64,000 bases of DNA. Source: an uncultured bacterium. Lineage in GTDB: Bacteria; Actinomycetota; Coriobacteriia; Coriobacteriales; Coriobacteriaceae. The stretch lies in NCBI GenBank assembly GCA_905215525.1, contig CAJMQJ010000004.1, forward strand, positions 129,589-193,588. Direction: 5' to 3'. The notes under the pieces are model-generated. The model saw only the letters and a program-made list of their open reading frames with translations, searched no databases and was not told the origin of the DNA. Numbering within the stretch: the stretch's first letter is position 1; the number at the start of each line of letters is the position of its first letter. The position numbers were made by a program, and so were the translations under genes. Below, piece after piece: positions 52,401 through 60,942 of the stretch.

Positions 52401-52949
52401 CAGCTGGCCGATCTGGAGAGCGCGCGCAAGGCGCTCACCAAGATTACCGTGGCCATCGACCGTAAGATGCGTAAAGCCTTCTTGGTGACCTTCGAGAAGG
52501 TCGATGCGAACTTCCGTGAGATCTTCGCCATGCTGTTCCCGGGTGGCCAGGCTCATCTTGAGATGACCGATCCCGAGCATCCTGCCGAGACGGGCATTGA
52601 GGTTGTGGCGCAGCCGCGCGGCAAGCGCATTACTAAGATGATGCTCATGTCGGGTGGCGAGAAGAGTCTGACGGCGCTCGCCCTGCTCTTTGCCGTGTAC
52701 CGCACGCGCACGGTGCCGTTCTATGTGCTGGACGAGGTCGAGGCGGCGCTTGATGACGCCAACCTGTCCAAGCTCATCGGAGCCCTCGATGTGCTGCGTT
52801 CCGATACACAGCTCTTGGTCATTTCGCATCAGCGCCGTACTATGGAGGACGCTGACGTTCTCTATGGCGTCTCGATGCAAGCCGACGGCGTCAGTCGCGT
52901 CGTCTCGCAAAAACTCGATCGCGAAACCGGAAAGGTCGTGAATGCATAA
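49413..52949 (+). CDS. smc: Chromosome segregation protein SMC
   Basis: An 1178-residue SMC ATPase starting with GTG. Walker A is GPNGSGKSN (near residue 32). Long coiled coils flank a hinge at about 500-660, and the C-terminal head has LMSGGEKSLTALALLFAV (signature) and FYVLDEVEAALDDAN (Walker B). It forms the condensin complex with ScpA and ScpB. It overlaps ftsY by one base (TAATG). Confidence 0.97.
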   Translation: MYLKSLTLKGFKSFADRAHMTFEPGLTVIVGPNGSGKSNISDSILWVLGEQSAKQLRGQAMEDVIFSGSSARKPVGVAEVTLVLDNSDHMLPVDFDEVAITRRMYRSGESEYLINSSPCRLMDIQDILHDSGLGKDTHSIISQGKLDAILQSRPEERRALIEEAAGISKHKRRKERALKKIKSMDEHLTRARDINKEIARQLRPLERQVDRARKYKELSSRANELTQMLAVDELRSLQSQWNDLESRSKEGAAELELAQYRLGEKERELEKLQVMLEEKGLFVGDLGEQRRHMQDVVGRINSDMRLLEEKGHNMVSRLSDMRGQISSSEHQRRRVVEELEDARAQLEEVTGAHMQAQEDVDAAGPAAAELHERRVALDNQISQLTREQRDVQRVADNAALELAKVKDSLSNAEVEDNMYASRLEQIDEQLEEVTASLDSRRDRAEELESALEAARQAQNDAREATEVARAALKDLRNRESEARNKLSEVRSELASQKKLDARMADSSPLVSRLMGALGDDVSGRLGDVLEAPRELEGLVEQLLAGDIDALLFDDAATLERAGRAALDQKKASGEALLMARGVSGSAAAEGAAGTRLVDRLSVRSGYGPVVEALLGGYYVVDDLAAALAAPVVGGVTYVTPDGARVACGGLVRVGLDAGEASGALERKRRIRELEGLEPDLAAVFEHVSDQVVEANAAVEEARAAEGDAAGEIARLEGERRSLLSEIGRLEQSAYNAEVERVRISKRREQAAEAVRAARPRVDELTRSRDEARAQAGDLGLQIAEANDELDRVRRDDSEAAGKLADAKVRLAQTSERLRSLKGRVPDLEHRLEGIDRRIRGTRQASRSLELLRLRVDPMHERYSALLDRASDWAARLRDQASLEEADSASLKKTIEDAKAEVSRAKERVDAATATQNEFKVSRGKLEVQVEAAIKAITADGTTVLEEALMLPAPTDRDAAERELNQLVRQINNLGPVNQVAMEEYEQLKRRADYIEEQLADLESARKALTKITVAIDRKMRKAFLVTFEKVDANFREIFAMLFPGGQAHLEMTDPEHPAETGIEVVAQPRGKRITKMMLMSGGEKSLTALALLFAVYRTRTVPFYVLDEVEAALDDANLSKLIGALDVLRSDTQLLVISHQRRTMEDADVLYGVSMQADGVSRVVSQKLDRETGKVVNA

Positions 52950-53866
52950 TGGGATTCTTTGACGCTCTCTCGCGCGGACTTGAGCGCAGCCGCGAGGCCC
53001 TCAACGAGGTCTTCTACTTTGGCGGCGAGGTCGACGAGGACTTTTGGGAGGACCTTGAGGACACCCTCGTCATGGGTGACATGGGTGCCGAGGTCGCTAT
53101 TCAGGTCTCCGATGACCTGCGCGATGCTGCTGCCAAGAAGAACCTCAAGACCGCCCCGCAGCTTCGCCGCGCTCTGGCCGAGCAGCTCGAGGGCCATTTT
53201 GTGCCTGTTGAGCGTGATCCGTTTTCCGATACGCCGAGCTGCGTGCTGTTTGTGGGCATCAACGGCGCCGGCAAGACCACAACGGTCGGCAAGATTGCGA
53301 GCGCCATGGCTGCCCGCGGCAAGAACGTGGTGATCGGTTCTGCCGATACCTTCCGCGCCGCCGCCATCGAGCAGCTCGATGTGTGGGGTCAGCGCGCCGG
53401 CGTCCCCGTCATCAAGCGCGATCGCGGTTCCGACCCGGCGAGCGTGTGCTACGACGTGCTCGATGAGGCCGATAAGCGCGGCAGCGACCTGGTGCTGATC
53501 GACACCGCCGGTCGTCTGCACACAAGCCCCGAACTCATGCGCGAGCTCGCCAAGGTGGCCAACGTGACGCGTAAGCGCGCCGCAAATATGGCCGCCGGTC
53601 CCATGCCGGTCTCGGTCGTGCTTGTGATCGATGCCGCCACTGGCCAGAACGGTCTGAACCAGGCGCTTGAGTTTAACGAGGCGCTGGGCCTGGACGGTAT
53701 TATCATGACTAAGCTCGACGGCACGGCTAAGGGCGGTATTGCCATGGCCGTGGCCGAGAAGCTCAAGCTCCCGATCCTGCGCATCGGCGTGGGCGAGCAG
53801 GTCGATGACCTGCAGGAGTTTAACGCCAAAGATTTCTGCCGCGCCCTGGTGGGCGAGTCCAATTAA
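52949..53866 (+). CDS. ftsY: SRP receptor FtsY
   Basis: A 305-residue GTPase with only the NG domain; the acidic membrane-binding A domain of enterobacterial FtsY is missing, as in many Gram-positive bacteria. GINGAGKTTTVGKIA (G1), DTFRAAAIEQL, DTAGRLHTSPELM (G3) and TKLDGTAKGG (G4) are present. It docks ribosome-SRP complexes at the membrane. Confidence 0.96.
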   Translation: MGFFDALSRGLERSREALNEVFYFGGEVDEDFWEDLEDTLVMGDMGAEVAIQVSDDLRDAAAKKNLKTAPQLRRALAEQLEGHFVPVERDPFSDTPSCVLFVGINGAGKTTTVGKIASAMAARGKNVVIGSADTFRAAAIEQLDVWGQRAGVPVIKRDRGSDPASVCYDVLDEADKRGSDLVLIDTAGRLHTSPELMRELAKVANVTRKRAANMAAGPMPVSVVLVIDAATGQNGLNQALEFNEALGLDGIIMTKLDGTAKGGIAMAVAEKLKLPILRIGVGEQVDDLQEFNAKDFCRALVGESN

Positions 53867-53876
53867 GGAGTGACTA

Positions 53877-55352
53877 GTGTTTGATTCTCTGAGCGATCGC
53901 CTCAACGACACATTTGACCGCTTGCGCGGCAAGGGTAAACTGACCGAGGCCGATATCACTTCGGCCATGCGCGATATTCGCATGGCGCTGCTCGAGGCCG
54001 ACGTTAACTTTAAGGTTGTCAAGGAGTTCGTTGCCAAGACCAAGGAGCGCTGCATGACCGCCGAGGTCATGGAGTCGTTGTCGCCGGCGCAAAACGTCGT
54101 CAAGATCGTGCTCGACGAGCTCACCGAGATGCTCGGCTCAACCGAGAGCAAGCTCGTCTTTAGCAACCGCATTCCCAATGTCATCATGCTCGTGGGCCTG
54201 CAGGGCTCCGGTAAGACCACGGCTGCCGTAAAGCTTGCCTACCTGCTCAAGAAGCAGGGCCGCTCGCCGTTGCTCGCCGCGTGCGACGTCTACCGTCCCG
54301 CCGCTGCCGACCAGCTGGCCACGCTCGGTGGAGAGATCGGCGTTCCGGTCTTCCGCGGCGACGGCGCGCACCCGGTCGACATCGCCAAGGGTGCCATTCA
54401 GGAGGCCGTCGACCACCTGCGTGACGTGGTCATTGTCGATACCGCCGGTCGTCTTCAGATCGACGAGCAGATGATGCAGGAGGCCGTCGACATCAAGAAG
54501 GCCGTCAAGCCCGACCAGGTGCTGATGGTCGTCGATGCCATGACCGGCCAGGATATCGTTAACGTCGTCTCGACCTTCGCCGATCGCACCGACTTTGACG
54601 GCGTGATCATCTCCAAGCTCGACGGTGACGCCCGTGGCGGTGGCGCACTTTCGGTGCGTCAGGTGACCGGCAAGCCCATCAAGTTCGTGAGCATGGGCGA
54701 GAAACCCGATTCTCTTGAGCCGTTCTATCCCGATCGCATGGCCAAGCGAATCTTGGGCATGGGCGACGTCGTCGGCATCATCGAGAAGGCCCAGGAGGCA
54801 GCCGATGCAGAGCAGCTCGAGGCTGCCGAGCGTATGCTGCGCGAGGGCTTCACCATGAACGACATGCTCGACCAGATGAAAGCCGTCAAGAAGATGGGCG
54901 GCATGAAGGGTATCCTGGGCATGCTCCCCGGTGGTCAGCGTGCACTCAACCAGATGGGCGGCAACCTGGACGAGGGCATCTTCGATAAGAACGAGGCCAT
55001 CATCATGTCGATGACCAAGGAGGAGCGCCTGCGTCCCTCCATCATCAACGGTCAGCGTCGCGCGCGTATTGCCAAGGGCGCCGGCGTAACCCCCACCGAG
55101 GTCAACAGCCTTATGAAGCAGTGGGGCGAGATGAATAAGATGATGGGCCGCATGCGCACGATGGCCAATCAGGCACAGGCCGGCGGCAAGAAGGGCAAAA
55201 AGGGCAAGAAGGGCAAAAAGATGCGCATGCCCAATATCCCTGGGCTGGACGCTATGGGTCTGGGCGGCATGGGCGGCCTGGGTACGGGCGGTCCCAAGTC
55301 CGATATGGAGCTGCTGCGCCAGATGGAAGCGCAGATGCGTAATAAGAAATAG
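53877..55352 (+). CDS. ffh: Signal recognition particle protein Ffh
   Basis: A 491-residue GTPase starting with GTG. The NG domain has GLQGSGKTTAAVKLA, DTAGRLQIDEQMM and SKLDGDARGG. The Met-rich M domain (about 300-430; NDMLDQMKAVKKMGGMKGIL) binds signal peptides and 4.5S RNA. A Lys-rich and Gly/Met-rich tail ends the protein. A strong terminator follows. Confidence 0.97.
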   Translation: MFDSLSDRLNDTFDRLRGKGKLTEADITSAMRDIRMALLEADVNFKVVKEFVAKTKERCMTAEVMESLSPAQNVVKIVLDELTEMLGSTESKLVFSNRIPNVIMLVGLQGSGKTTAAVKLAYLLKKQGRSPLLAACDVYRPAAADQLATLGGEIGVPVFRGDGAHPVDIAKGAIQEAVDHLRDVVIVDTAGRLQIDEQMMQEAVDIKKAVKPDQVLMVVDAMTGQDIVNVVSTFADRTDFDGVIISKLDGDARGGGALSVRQVTGKPIKFVSMGEKPDSLEPFYPDRMAKRILGMGDVVGIIEKAQEAADAEQLEAAERMLREGFTMNDMLDQMKAVKKMGGMKGILGMLPGGQRALNQMGGNLDEGIFDKNEAIIMSMTKEERLRPSIINGQRRARIAKGAGVTPTEVNSLMKQWGEMNKMMGRMRTMANQAQAGGKKGKKGKKGKKMRMPNIPGLDAMGLGGMGGLGTGGPKSDMELLRQMEAQMRNKK

Positions 55353-55377
55353 AGCTGTAATTCCAGCTTGATATGGC

Positions 55378-55412
55378 AAAGGCCACTCGGATGCTACCGG
55401 GTGGCCTTTGTT
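55378..55412 (+). terminator. Intrinsic terminator of the smc-ftsY-ffh operon
   Basis: AAAGGCCACTCGG pairs with CCGGGTGGCCTTT across ATGCTA (one G-T pair), followed by GTTGTT. Confidence 0.85.
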
Positions 55413-55472
55413 GTTGGCTTTGATTGTTGGGTTGCGTTCGGCTTCGCGCCCCGAGCTCGCGGTGCCGTGCCG

Positions 55473-56237
55473 TTAGTGGCAGCCGCAGCCCTCGTGGCCT
55501 TCGTGGTCGTGGTGGCCGTGGCAGCCGCAGAACCCGCCATGCTCATGGGTGTGCTCGTGGTCGTGGCTGTGGCAGCTGCACGTGGCCTCGCCGTTCTGTG
55601 CGAGCGTGCCGGCGATAAGGGCCTCGACGCAAGCGTCGCAGCTGCCCTGGGCACCTGCGTATACCGTGATGCCGGCTTGAGCAAGCGCGTTGATAGCGCC
55701 TCCGCCGATGCCGCCGCAGATGAGCGTGTCCACGCCGCCGTTGGCGAGCAGGCCCGCAAGTGCGCCGTGGCCGGTGCCGCCGGTGCCCACGACCTGCTCG
55801 TTGAGTACTTTGCCGTCCTGAATGTCGTAGATCTTGAACTGCTCGCTGCGGCCAAAGTGCATAAAGATGTTGCCGTTGTCGTACGTGGTTGCCACCCTCA
55901 TGGTGCCGACCTCCTTTGCTGGCCATGCGGCCGTTGTCGTGGTGATGGGGGAGTATGCGATGTTACCGCCTTCGATGACGATCGCCCGTCCGTTGACCAG
56001 CGCGTTTGCCACCTTGCGATGCGCGCGGCTGCAGATTGCCGCCACCGTGGCGCGGGCAATGCCCATCTGCTGTGCGACTGCCTCTTGGTTAAGGCCTTCC
56101 AGGTCGCACAGGCGCAGTACCTCGAGTTCGTCGACCGTCATGTCGATGGCCTCTCCGCTGGCAAGGCCATCGGGGGTAAAACCGCGATATTCGGGGATGA
56201 TCCCGACGCGGCGCAATTTTTCACGTCTTCCCGCCAT
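55473..56237 (-). CDS. DUF134 HTH-NifX fusion with His-rich tail
   Basis: A 254-residue fusion; ATG 56237 has GGAGAG upstream. Residues 1 to about 100 are a DUF134 DNA-binding domain (MTVDELEVLRLCDLEGLNQE; helix-turn-helix QEAVAQQMGIARATVAAICS). From about 112 to 218 there is a NifX/NafY-like dinitrogenase-cofactor-binding domain (MRVATTYDNGNIFMHFGRSE; TLICGGIGGGAINALAQAG). The last 35 residues are rich in His and Cys (CSCHSHDHEHTHEH, HGHHDHEGHEGCGCH), a likely metal-binding tail. A metal- or Fe-S-responsive regulator is the simplest reading. Two palindromes upstream are operator candidates. It converges with ffh. Confidence 0.85.
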   Translation of the reverse strand: MAGRREKLRRVGIIPEYRGFTPDGLASGEAIDMTVDELEVLRLCDLEGLNQEAVAQQMGIARATVAAICSRAHRKVANALVNGRAIVIEGGNIAYSPITTTTAAWPAKEVGTMRVATTYDNGNIFMHFGRSEQFKIYDIQDGKVLNEQVVGTGGTGHGALAGLLANGGVDTLICGGIGGGAINALAQAGITVYAGAQGSCDACVEALIAGTLAQNGEATCSCHSHDHEHTHEHGGFCGCHGHHDHEGHEGCGCH

Positions 56238-56251
56238 ACACTCTCCATATC

Positions 56252-56263
56252 TGACATATGTCA
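56252..56263. promoter_or_regulatory. Operator candidate 1 (TGACATATGTCA)
   Basis: A perfect 12-base palindrome, 15 bases upstream of the DUF134-NifX start. A near copy lies 53 bases away (centre to centre), about five helical turns. Probably the binding sites of that regulator. Confidence 0.6.
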
Positions 56264-56304
56264 ACAATAGAATAACGACCGTGCGGATTTACGCAAGGAA
56301 TTTC

Positions 56305-56316
56305 TGGCATATGTCA
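56305..56316. promoter_or_regulatory. Operator candidate 2 (TGGCATATGTCA)
   Basis: Second copy of the palindrome with one changed base. Extended to TTCTG...CAGAA it is an 18-base inverted repeat with one mismatch. It lies 88 bases upstream of thyA and could influence both directions. Confidence 0.6.
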
Positions 56317-56403
56317 GAAAATGAGGGCTTATGTTAGGGCTGTGGGGCCGCTTGCGCCTGGGCTACAATGAATCTCGCTTATAGGCGACTGACAGGAGGG
56401 TCA

Positions 56404-57252
56404 ATGAGCAAGGCTGATCAACAGTTTGTAGCCATGTGCCGCGATATTCTGGACCATGGCACCACCACCGAGGGCCAAAAGGTCCGCCCGGTGTGGGAGG
56501 ACGGCACCCCTGCCTATACCATTAAAAACTTTGGCGTCACGGCACGCTACGACCTGCGTGAGGAGTTTCCGGCGCTTACCCTGCGTCGTACGGCCCTCAA
56601 ATCTGCCATGGATGAGATCCTGTGGATCTATCAAAAGAAGTCCAATAACGTGCATGACCTCAACAGCCATATTTGGGATGAGTGGGCCGACGAGACTGGC
56701 TCCATCGGCAAGGCCTACGGGTATCAGATTGGGCAGAAGAGCCATTATGCCGAGGGTGACTTCGATCAGATGGATCGCGTGCTGTACGACCTTAAGAACA
56801 CGCCGTACAGCCGCCGCATTATGACGAATACCTACGTGTTTAGCGACCTGTCCGAGATGCACCTGTATCCGTGCGCCTACAGCGTGACGTATAACGTGAC
56901 GCAGCGCCCGCAGGATGATAAACCGACGCTCAACATGATTCTCAACCAGCGCAGCCAGGACATTTTGGCTGCGAACAACTGGAATGTGTGCCAGTACGCC
57001 ATTTTGCTGATGATGGTCGCGCAGTCGGTCGATATGATTCCCGGCGAGTTGCTGCATGTGATTGCCGATGCCCACATTTACGACCGTCATGTCGATATCG
57101 TCCGCGAGCTTATCGAGCGTCCGCAGTTTGCCGCGCCTAAGGTAACGCTTAACCCCGATGTGCATGACTTCTATGCGTTTACGACCGACGACCTGATTGT
57201 CGAGGGCTATGAGCACGGCCCGCAGGTCAAGAACATCCCCATTGCGGTGTAG
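56404..57252 (+). CDS. thyA: Thymidylate synthase
   Basis: A 282-residue enzyme making dTMP from dUMP with methylene-THF. ATG 56404 follows AGGAGG. The catalytic cysteine is C157 in LYPCAYSVTYNV, where canonical ThyA has PPCH, so it resembles the divergent Bacillus-type enzymes. NQRSQDILAANNWNVCQYA and HIYDRHVDIVRELI provide folate and dUMP contacts. folA follows by nine bases; the two enzymes form a folate cycle. Confidence 0.92.
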   Translation: MSKADQQFVAMCRDILDHGTTTEGQKVRPVWEDGTPAYTIKNFGVTARYDLREEFPALTLRRTALKSAMDEILWIYQKKSNNVHDLNSHIWDEWADETGSIGKAYGYQIGQKSHYAEGDFDQMDRVLYDLKNTPYSRRIMTNTYVFSDLSEMHLYPCAYSVTYNVTQRPQDDKPTLNMILNQRSQDILAANNWNVCQYAILLMMVAQSVDMIPGELLHVIADAHIYDRHVDIVRELIERPQFAAPKVTLNPDVHDFYAFTTDDLIVEGYEHGPQVKNIPIAV

Positions 57253-57261
57253 GTGACGTGC

Positions 57262-57780
57262 ATGACGTGTAAGCTTTCTGCCATTGTCGCCGTGTGCGAT
57301 GACTGGGGTATTGGGTGCGAGGGCGACATGGTGGTGTCCAACCGTGCCGACATGCGTCATTTTGTGGCGTGCACCAAAGGTTGCCCGGTTATTATGGGGC
57401 GCAAGACCCTGCTGAGTTTTCCCGGCGAACGGCCGCTCAAGAATCGTCGCAATATCGTGCTCACGCGCGACGAGGATTTTTCGCCCGAAGGTGTCGACGC
57501 GGTGCATAGTATCTGCGAGGCGCTCGCCGCGGTTGCCGATGAGCCCGTTGCCTGGGTGATCGGCGGCGGCGATGTCTATCGGCAGTTTTTGCCGTACTGC
57601 GTGGAGGCCGAGGTCACGCATAACCACTGCGTCCATCCCGTGGACACGTACTTTCCCGACTTGGACGCCGATCCCGCGTGGGAAGTTGCGCGGCGCGAAG
57701 GGGTTGCCACGATTGCCGCGGGCGAGGGTGACGAAGGCCTCGATTATGAGTTCGTGACGTATCGTCGCGTTGAGGCGTAA
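57262..57780 (+). CDS. folA: Dihydrofolate reductase
   Basis: A 172-residue enzyme. ATG 57262 is preferred over a GTG nine bases earlier. LSAIVAVCDDWGIGCEGDMV, GCPVIMGRKTLLSFP and WVIGGGDVYRQFLPY (NADPH site) are diagnostic. It regenerates the tetrahydrofolate consumed by thyA just upstream. Confidence 0.94.
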   Translation: MTCKLSAIVAVCDDWGIGCEGDMVVSNRADMRHFVACTKGCPVIMGRKTLLSFPGERPLKNRRNIVLTRDEDFSPEGVDAVHSICEALAAVADEPVAWVIGGGDVYRQFLPYCVEAEVTHNHCVHPVDTYFPDLDADPAWEVARREGVATIAAGEGDEGLDYEFVTYRRVEA

Positions 57781-57889
57781 ATCTCCTATTTGCCCACGGT
57801 ATTATCGGGTTGGAATGATTGAGGGGCGGCGCTTGGCGTCGCCTCGTTTGATATAGATGCTGCTGTAAGAAGGGTGCGGGCTGGCTACT

Positions 57890-58804
57890 ATGACTGATGC
57901 CGTTGAGGTGCTGCGAATCGATTCGCTCGAGGACGAGCGGCTCGATGCCTATGTGCGACTGACCGAGCGTGAGCTGCGCTGCGTACTGGAGCCGCAGAAG
58001 GGCATCTTTATCGCCGAGAGCGCCAAGGTCATCGAGCGTGCGGTGCGTGCCGGATACGAGCCGGTGAGCTTTCTTTTGGGTGAACGCTGGCTCGACCAGA
58101 TGATGCCGCTGTTTGAGCGCTTGGTTGTGCGCGAGGGAGCGGGTCCGGTCCCGGTGTTCGTGGCCTCGATGGAGCTCATGGAGCAGTTGACGGGCTTTAA
58201 CGTGACGCGCGGTGCGCTCGCGGCGTTTCGTCGCCCGCGTCAGATTCCGGTCGATGAGTTCTTGGGTGGCGTTGTCGAGGCGGCGGGGGAGCGCCCTGTG
58301 CGCGTGTGCGTGCTCGAGGGCATTGTCGACCACACGAACGTGGGCGCGATTTTCCGCTCGGCTGCCGCGCTCAATGTCGACGGCATTCTGGTGAGCCCTA
58401 CGTGCTGCGACCCGCTGTATCGTCGCTCGGCCCGCGTGAGCATGGGCACCGTGTTTCAAGTGCCGTGGACGCGTATTGGCAGTGAGGCTCGCGTGTGGCC
58501 ACATGATGGCCTGGCCGCGCTTCATGATGCCGGTTTTTCGTGTGCCGCTATGGCGTTGACGGATGATTCCGTTTCGCTGGGCGATCCTGTGCTGCAGAAG
58601 ATTGATCGCTTGGCGATTTTTATGGGTACCGAGGGTGCCGGCTTGGGCGCCAAGACCATTGCCGGCTGCGACCGAGCCGTGCGCATTCCGATGGCGCACG
58701 GGGTCGATTCGCTCAACGTGGCCGCGGCGAGCGCCGTCGCCTTTTGGCAGCTGTGCCCGCACGTGAGCAACGAGTACCACTACCAGCCGGGTTTGTATCA
58801 CTAG
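57890..58804 (+). CDS. SpoU/TrmH-family RNA 2'-O-methyltransferase
   Basis: A 304-residue SPOUT methyltransferase. An N-terminal substrate-binding part (IFIAESAKVIERAVRAGYEP) is followed by EGIVDHTNVGAIFRSAAALN (motif 1), FMGTEGAGLG (motif 2) and RIPMAHGVDSLNVAAASAVA (motif 3), the knotted SAM site. The rRNA or tRNA target cannot be told by eye; a 23S rRNA Gm2251-like role is one option. Confidence 0.9.
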   Translation: MTDAVEVLRIDSLEDERLDAYVRLTERELRCVLEPQKGIFIAESAKVIERAVRAGYEPVSFLLGERWLDQMMPLFERLVVREGAGPVPVFVASMELMEQLTGFNVTRGALAAFRRPRQIPVDEFLGGVVEAAGERPVRVCVLEGIVDHTNVGAIFRSAAALNVDGILVSPTCCDPLYRRSARVSMGTVFQVPWTRIGSEARVWPHDGLAALHDAGFSCAAMALTDDSVSLGDPVLQKIDRLAIFMGTEGAGLGAKTIAGCDRAVRIPMAHGVDSLNVAAASAVAFWQLCPHVSNEYHYQPGLYH

Positions 58805-58929
58805 GCAGATATTCCGTACCGCGCTCTGATTCGGGGTGTTTCGGTCGCCGCCAGTCGGTGCTAAGCTGGTTTTGGCTTTGGTTTTAAATTGCTGTTTTGT
58901 CGGTTGACGTGCGCTTTTGGGGAGGGCGT

Positions 58930-60279
58930 GTGGCTAAGAAATCTACGTCTATCGATGTAACGCAAGGTGTCATTTGGCAGCAATTGCTGTCGCTGTGCGT
59001 TCCCATCTTTTTTAGTTCGTTTTTTCAGCAGGCTTACACGCTTATCGGCACCTATATCGTCGGTCAGTTTGGCGGCAAGCTTGCGCTTGGCGGCATTCAA
59101 GCCACGATGGTGCTCACCGAGCTCTGCATTGGTTTTTGCGTTGGCGTTGGCGCCGGTTGTGCCGTTATCACGGGTCAGTTTTTTGGCCAGCACGATAGCG
59201 AGCGTCTGAGCCGTTCGGTCCATACAGCCATGACGCTTGCTTTGGTGGGCGGCATCGTCGTTTCCATTCTTGGCATGGTTTTTGTCGAGCCCATGCTGGT
59301 GTTGATGAATACGCCGCACGAGCTACTTGCCGAGGGCGTTGCCTATGCTCGCTGTTATTTTGCCGCGATGGTTGCGGCACTGCTGCTTAATATGGGAACC
59401 GCACTGCTGCGTGCCGTGGGGGATACGCGCGGTCCCGCTGTGATCATTGCCTCTGGCTGCCTTGTTAACGTGGTGCTGGATATCATCTTTGTTGCTGTGT
59501 TGCATATGGAGGCGCTGGGCTGCGGCATCGCGGTAGCGCTGACCATTTGCTCCAATGCAACGATGATCGTGTTGCGCATGATGCGCGCTCCGGGTGCATG
59601 GCGTCTTTCGCTGTCTAAGCTCGGCATCGATCGCGGTATTTGTAAGAGCATGCTTTCGTGCGGTTTGCCGCTGGGTTTTCAATCGGCGGCGTATTCGATT
59701 TCCAACGTCTTGATTCAGGTTTCGGTCAACTCGTTTGGCGCCGATGTTACGACGGCGTGGGGCCTTTCGGGCCGTCTCGATGGCATCATCTGGATGGTGA
59801 CCGAGGCGCTCGGCGTGTCCATCACCACGTTCTCGGCGCAGAACTTTGGCGCGCGTAATTACGATCGCATGCGCAAGGGCTATCACACGTCGCTCGTGCT
59901 GTCGTTTTTGCTCATCGGTGGCCTGTCCTGTGTACTGTTGGTGTTCTCGGGTCCCCTGTCGCGTCTGTTTGTCGATGATGCTTCGATTTCGGGCTATACC
60001 ACGACCATCATCCATTTCATTGCGCCGTTCTACGCGATCTTCTCGATTATCGAGAACGCGTCGGGCTCCATCCGCGGCGCCGGCGTGAGCTTCCAGCCCA
60101 TGGTTCTCACCATCTTTGGCACCGTTGTCCTAAGGGTGATCTGGGTGTTTGCGATCATGCCCTTTGATCCGTCGCTCGAGCACCTGCTGCTGGTCTATCC
60201 CGTAACCTGGCTCATCACGGCCACGATGTTCACCATCTACCATCACAGCGGCAACTGGCTAGGTCGCGCCACCGCCTAA
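58930..60279 (+). CDS. MATE-family efflux transporter
   Basis: A 449-residue membrane protein; GTG 58930 follows GGGAGGGC. About twelve hydrophobic helices form the two MATE bundles, with FFSSFFQQAYTLIGTYIVGQ and LGIDRGICKSMLSCGLPLGF at the start of each half. It probably exports cationic drugs or metabolites driven by Na+ or H+. It ends exactly at a large inverted repeat. Confidence 0.92.
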   Translation: MAKKSTSIDVTQGVIWQQLLSLCVPIFFSSFFQQAYTLIGTYIVGQFGGKLALGGIQATMVLTELCIGFCVGVGAGCAVITGQFFGQHDSERLSRSVHTAMTLALVGGIVVSILGMVFVEPMLVLMNTPHELLAEGVAYARCYFAAMVAALLLNMGTALLRAVGDTRGPAVIIASGCLVNVVLDIIFVAVLHMEALGCGIAVALTICSNATMIVLRMMRAPGAWRLSLSKLGIDRGICKSMLSCGLPLGFQSAAYSISNVLIQVSVNSFGADVTTAWGLSGRLDGIIWMVTEALGVSITTFSAQNFGARNYDRMRKGYHTSLVLSFLLIGGLSCVLLVFSGPLSRLFVDDASISGYTTTIIHFIAPFYAIFSIIENASGSIRGAGVSFQPMVLTIFGTVVLRVIWVFAIMPFDPSLEHLLLVYPVTWLITATMFTIYHHSGNWLGRATA

Positions 60280-60365
60280 TGATCCGAAGGGGACGGAGGA
60301 AAACGGATCATTGGACCTGCGATAGGGCGAAATGATCCGTTTTCCTCCGTCCCCTTCGGATCATT
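60278..60365. repeat. Perfect 35-base inverted repeat between MATE and cobO
   Basis: Arm 60278-60312 is perfectly complementary to 60331-60365 with an 18-base loop. Each arm also has short inverted ends (AATGATCCG...CGGATCATT). It spans the two convergent stop codons and so acts as a bidirectional terminator or is a dispersed palindromic element. GACGGAGGAAAACGGATCA is the recognisable core. Confidence 0.85.
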
Positions 60366-60850
60366 TAGTATTCGATGCCTTGGCGGGCTAGGAGGCCTTC
60401 GTCGAAGTAGTGTTTGATGGGGCGCATTTCGGTGACCAGGTCCGCCAGATCTGCGAGGGGCAGCAGCCCGCGTCCGGTGAGCACGAGCTCCGTGGTGGCA
60501 GGCTTTATCGCGATCAGCGCTTCGACATCCTCGCGCGTCACAAATCCGCGGCGCATCGCCTCGCCGAGTTCGTCCAGAATGAGCACGTCGACCTGCGAGA
60601 TCTGTTTGCGCGCAAGCTCCATAATCTGCGCGGCGCAGGCTTCGGGCGTATCGCGGTCGGCCTGCACGATACGTAGGCCCAGTTGCGGTGCAGCATCGTG
60701 TTCTGCGCAGTGCAGCTTCTTCGCAAACTGCAGTATAAGCACGTTGAGTCCATATCCCGTGGCGCGCATAGCGAGTCCCAGCGCGGCCGTGGTTTTGCCC
60801 TTGCCGTCGCCCGTATAAATCTGAACCTTGCCGACTTCCAGCGATGCCAT
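60365..60850 (-). CDS. cobO: Cob(I)alamin adenosyltransferase
   Basis: A 161-residue CobO/BtuR-type enzyme making adenosylcobalamin. VQIYTGDGKGKTTAALGLAM is the P-loop, and LILDELGEAMRRGFV and VLTGRGLLPLADLADLVTEM follow. No cobalamin riboswitch is visible in the 90 bases before it. It is divergent from ftsH and convergent with the MATE gene. Confidence 0.94.
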   Translation of the reverse strand: MASLEVGKVQIYTGDGKGKTTAALGLAMRATGYGLNVLILQFAKKLHCAEHDAAPQLGLRIVQADRDTPEACAAQIMELARKQISQVDVLILDELGEAMRRGFVTREDVEALIAIKPATTELVLTGRGLLPLADLADLVTEMRPIKHYFDEGLLARQGIEY

Positions 60851-60942
60851 ATCTGTCCTTTCGTGATGAATATCGGTTTATAGCCGCGCGTGTTGGGTAT
60901 TTAAAACATCATTATCAACCCCAATAGATGGAGTTCAAGCAG

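Noticed and set aside
60850..60942. Cobalamin riboswitch between cobO and ftsH
   Set aside because: The gap is only about 90 bases and shows no B12-box-like sequence.
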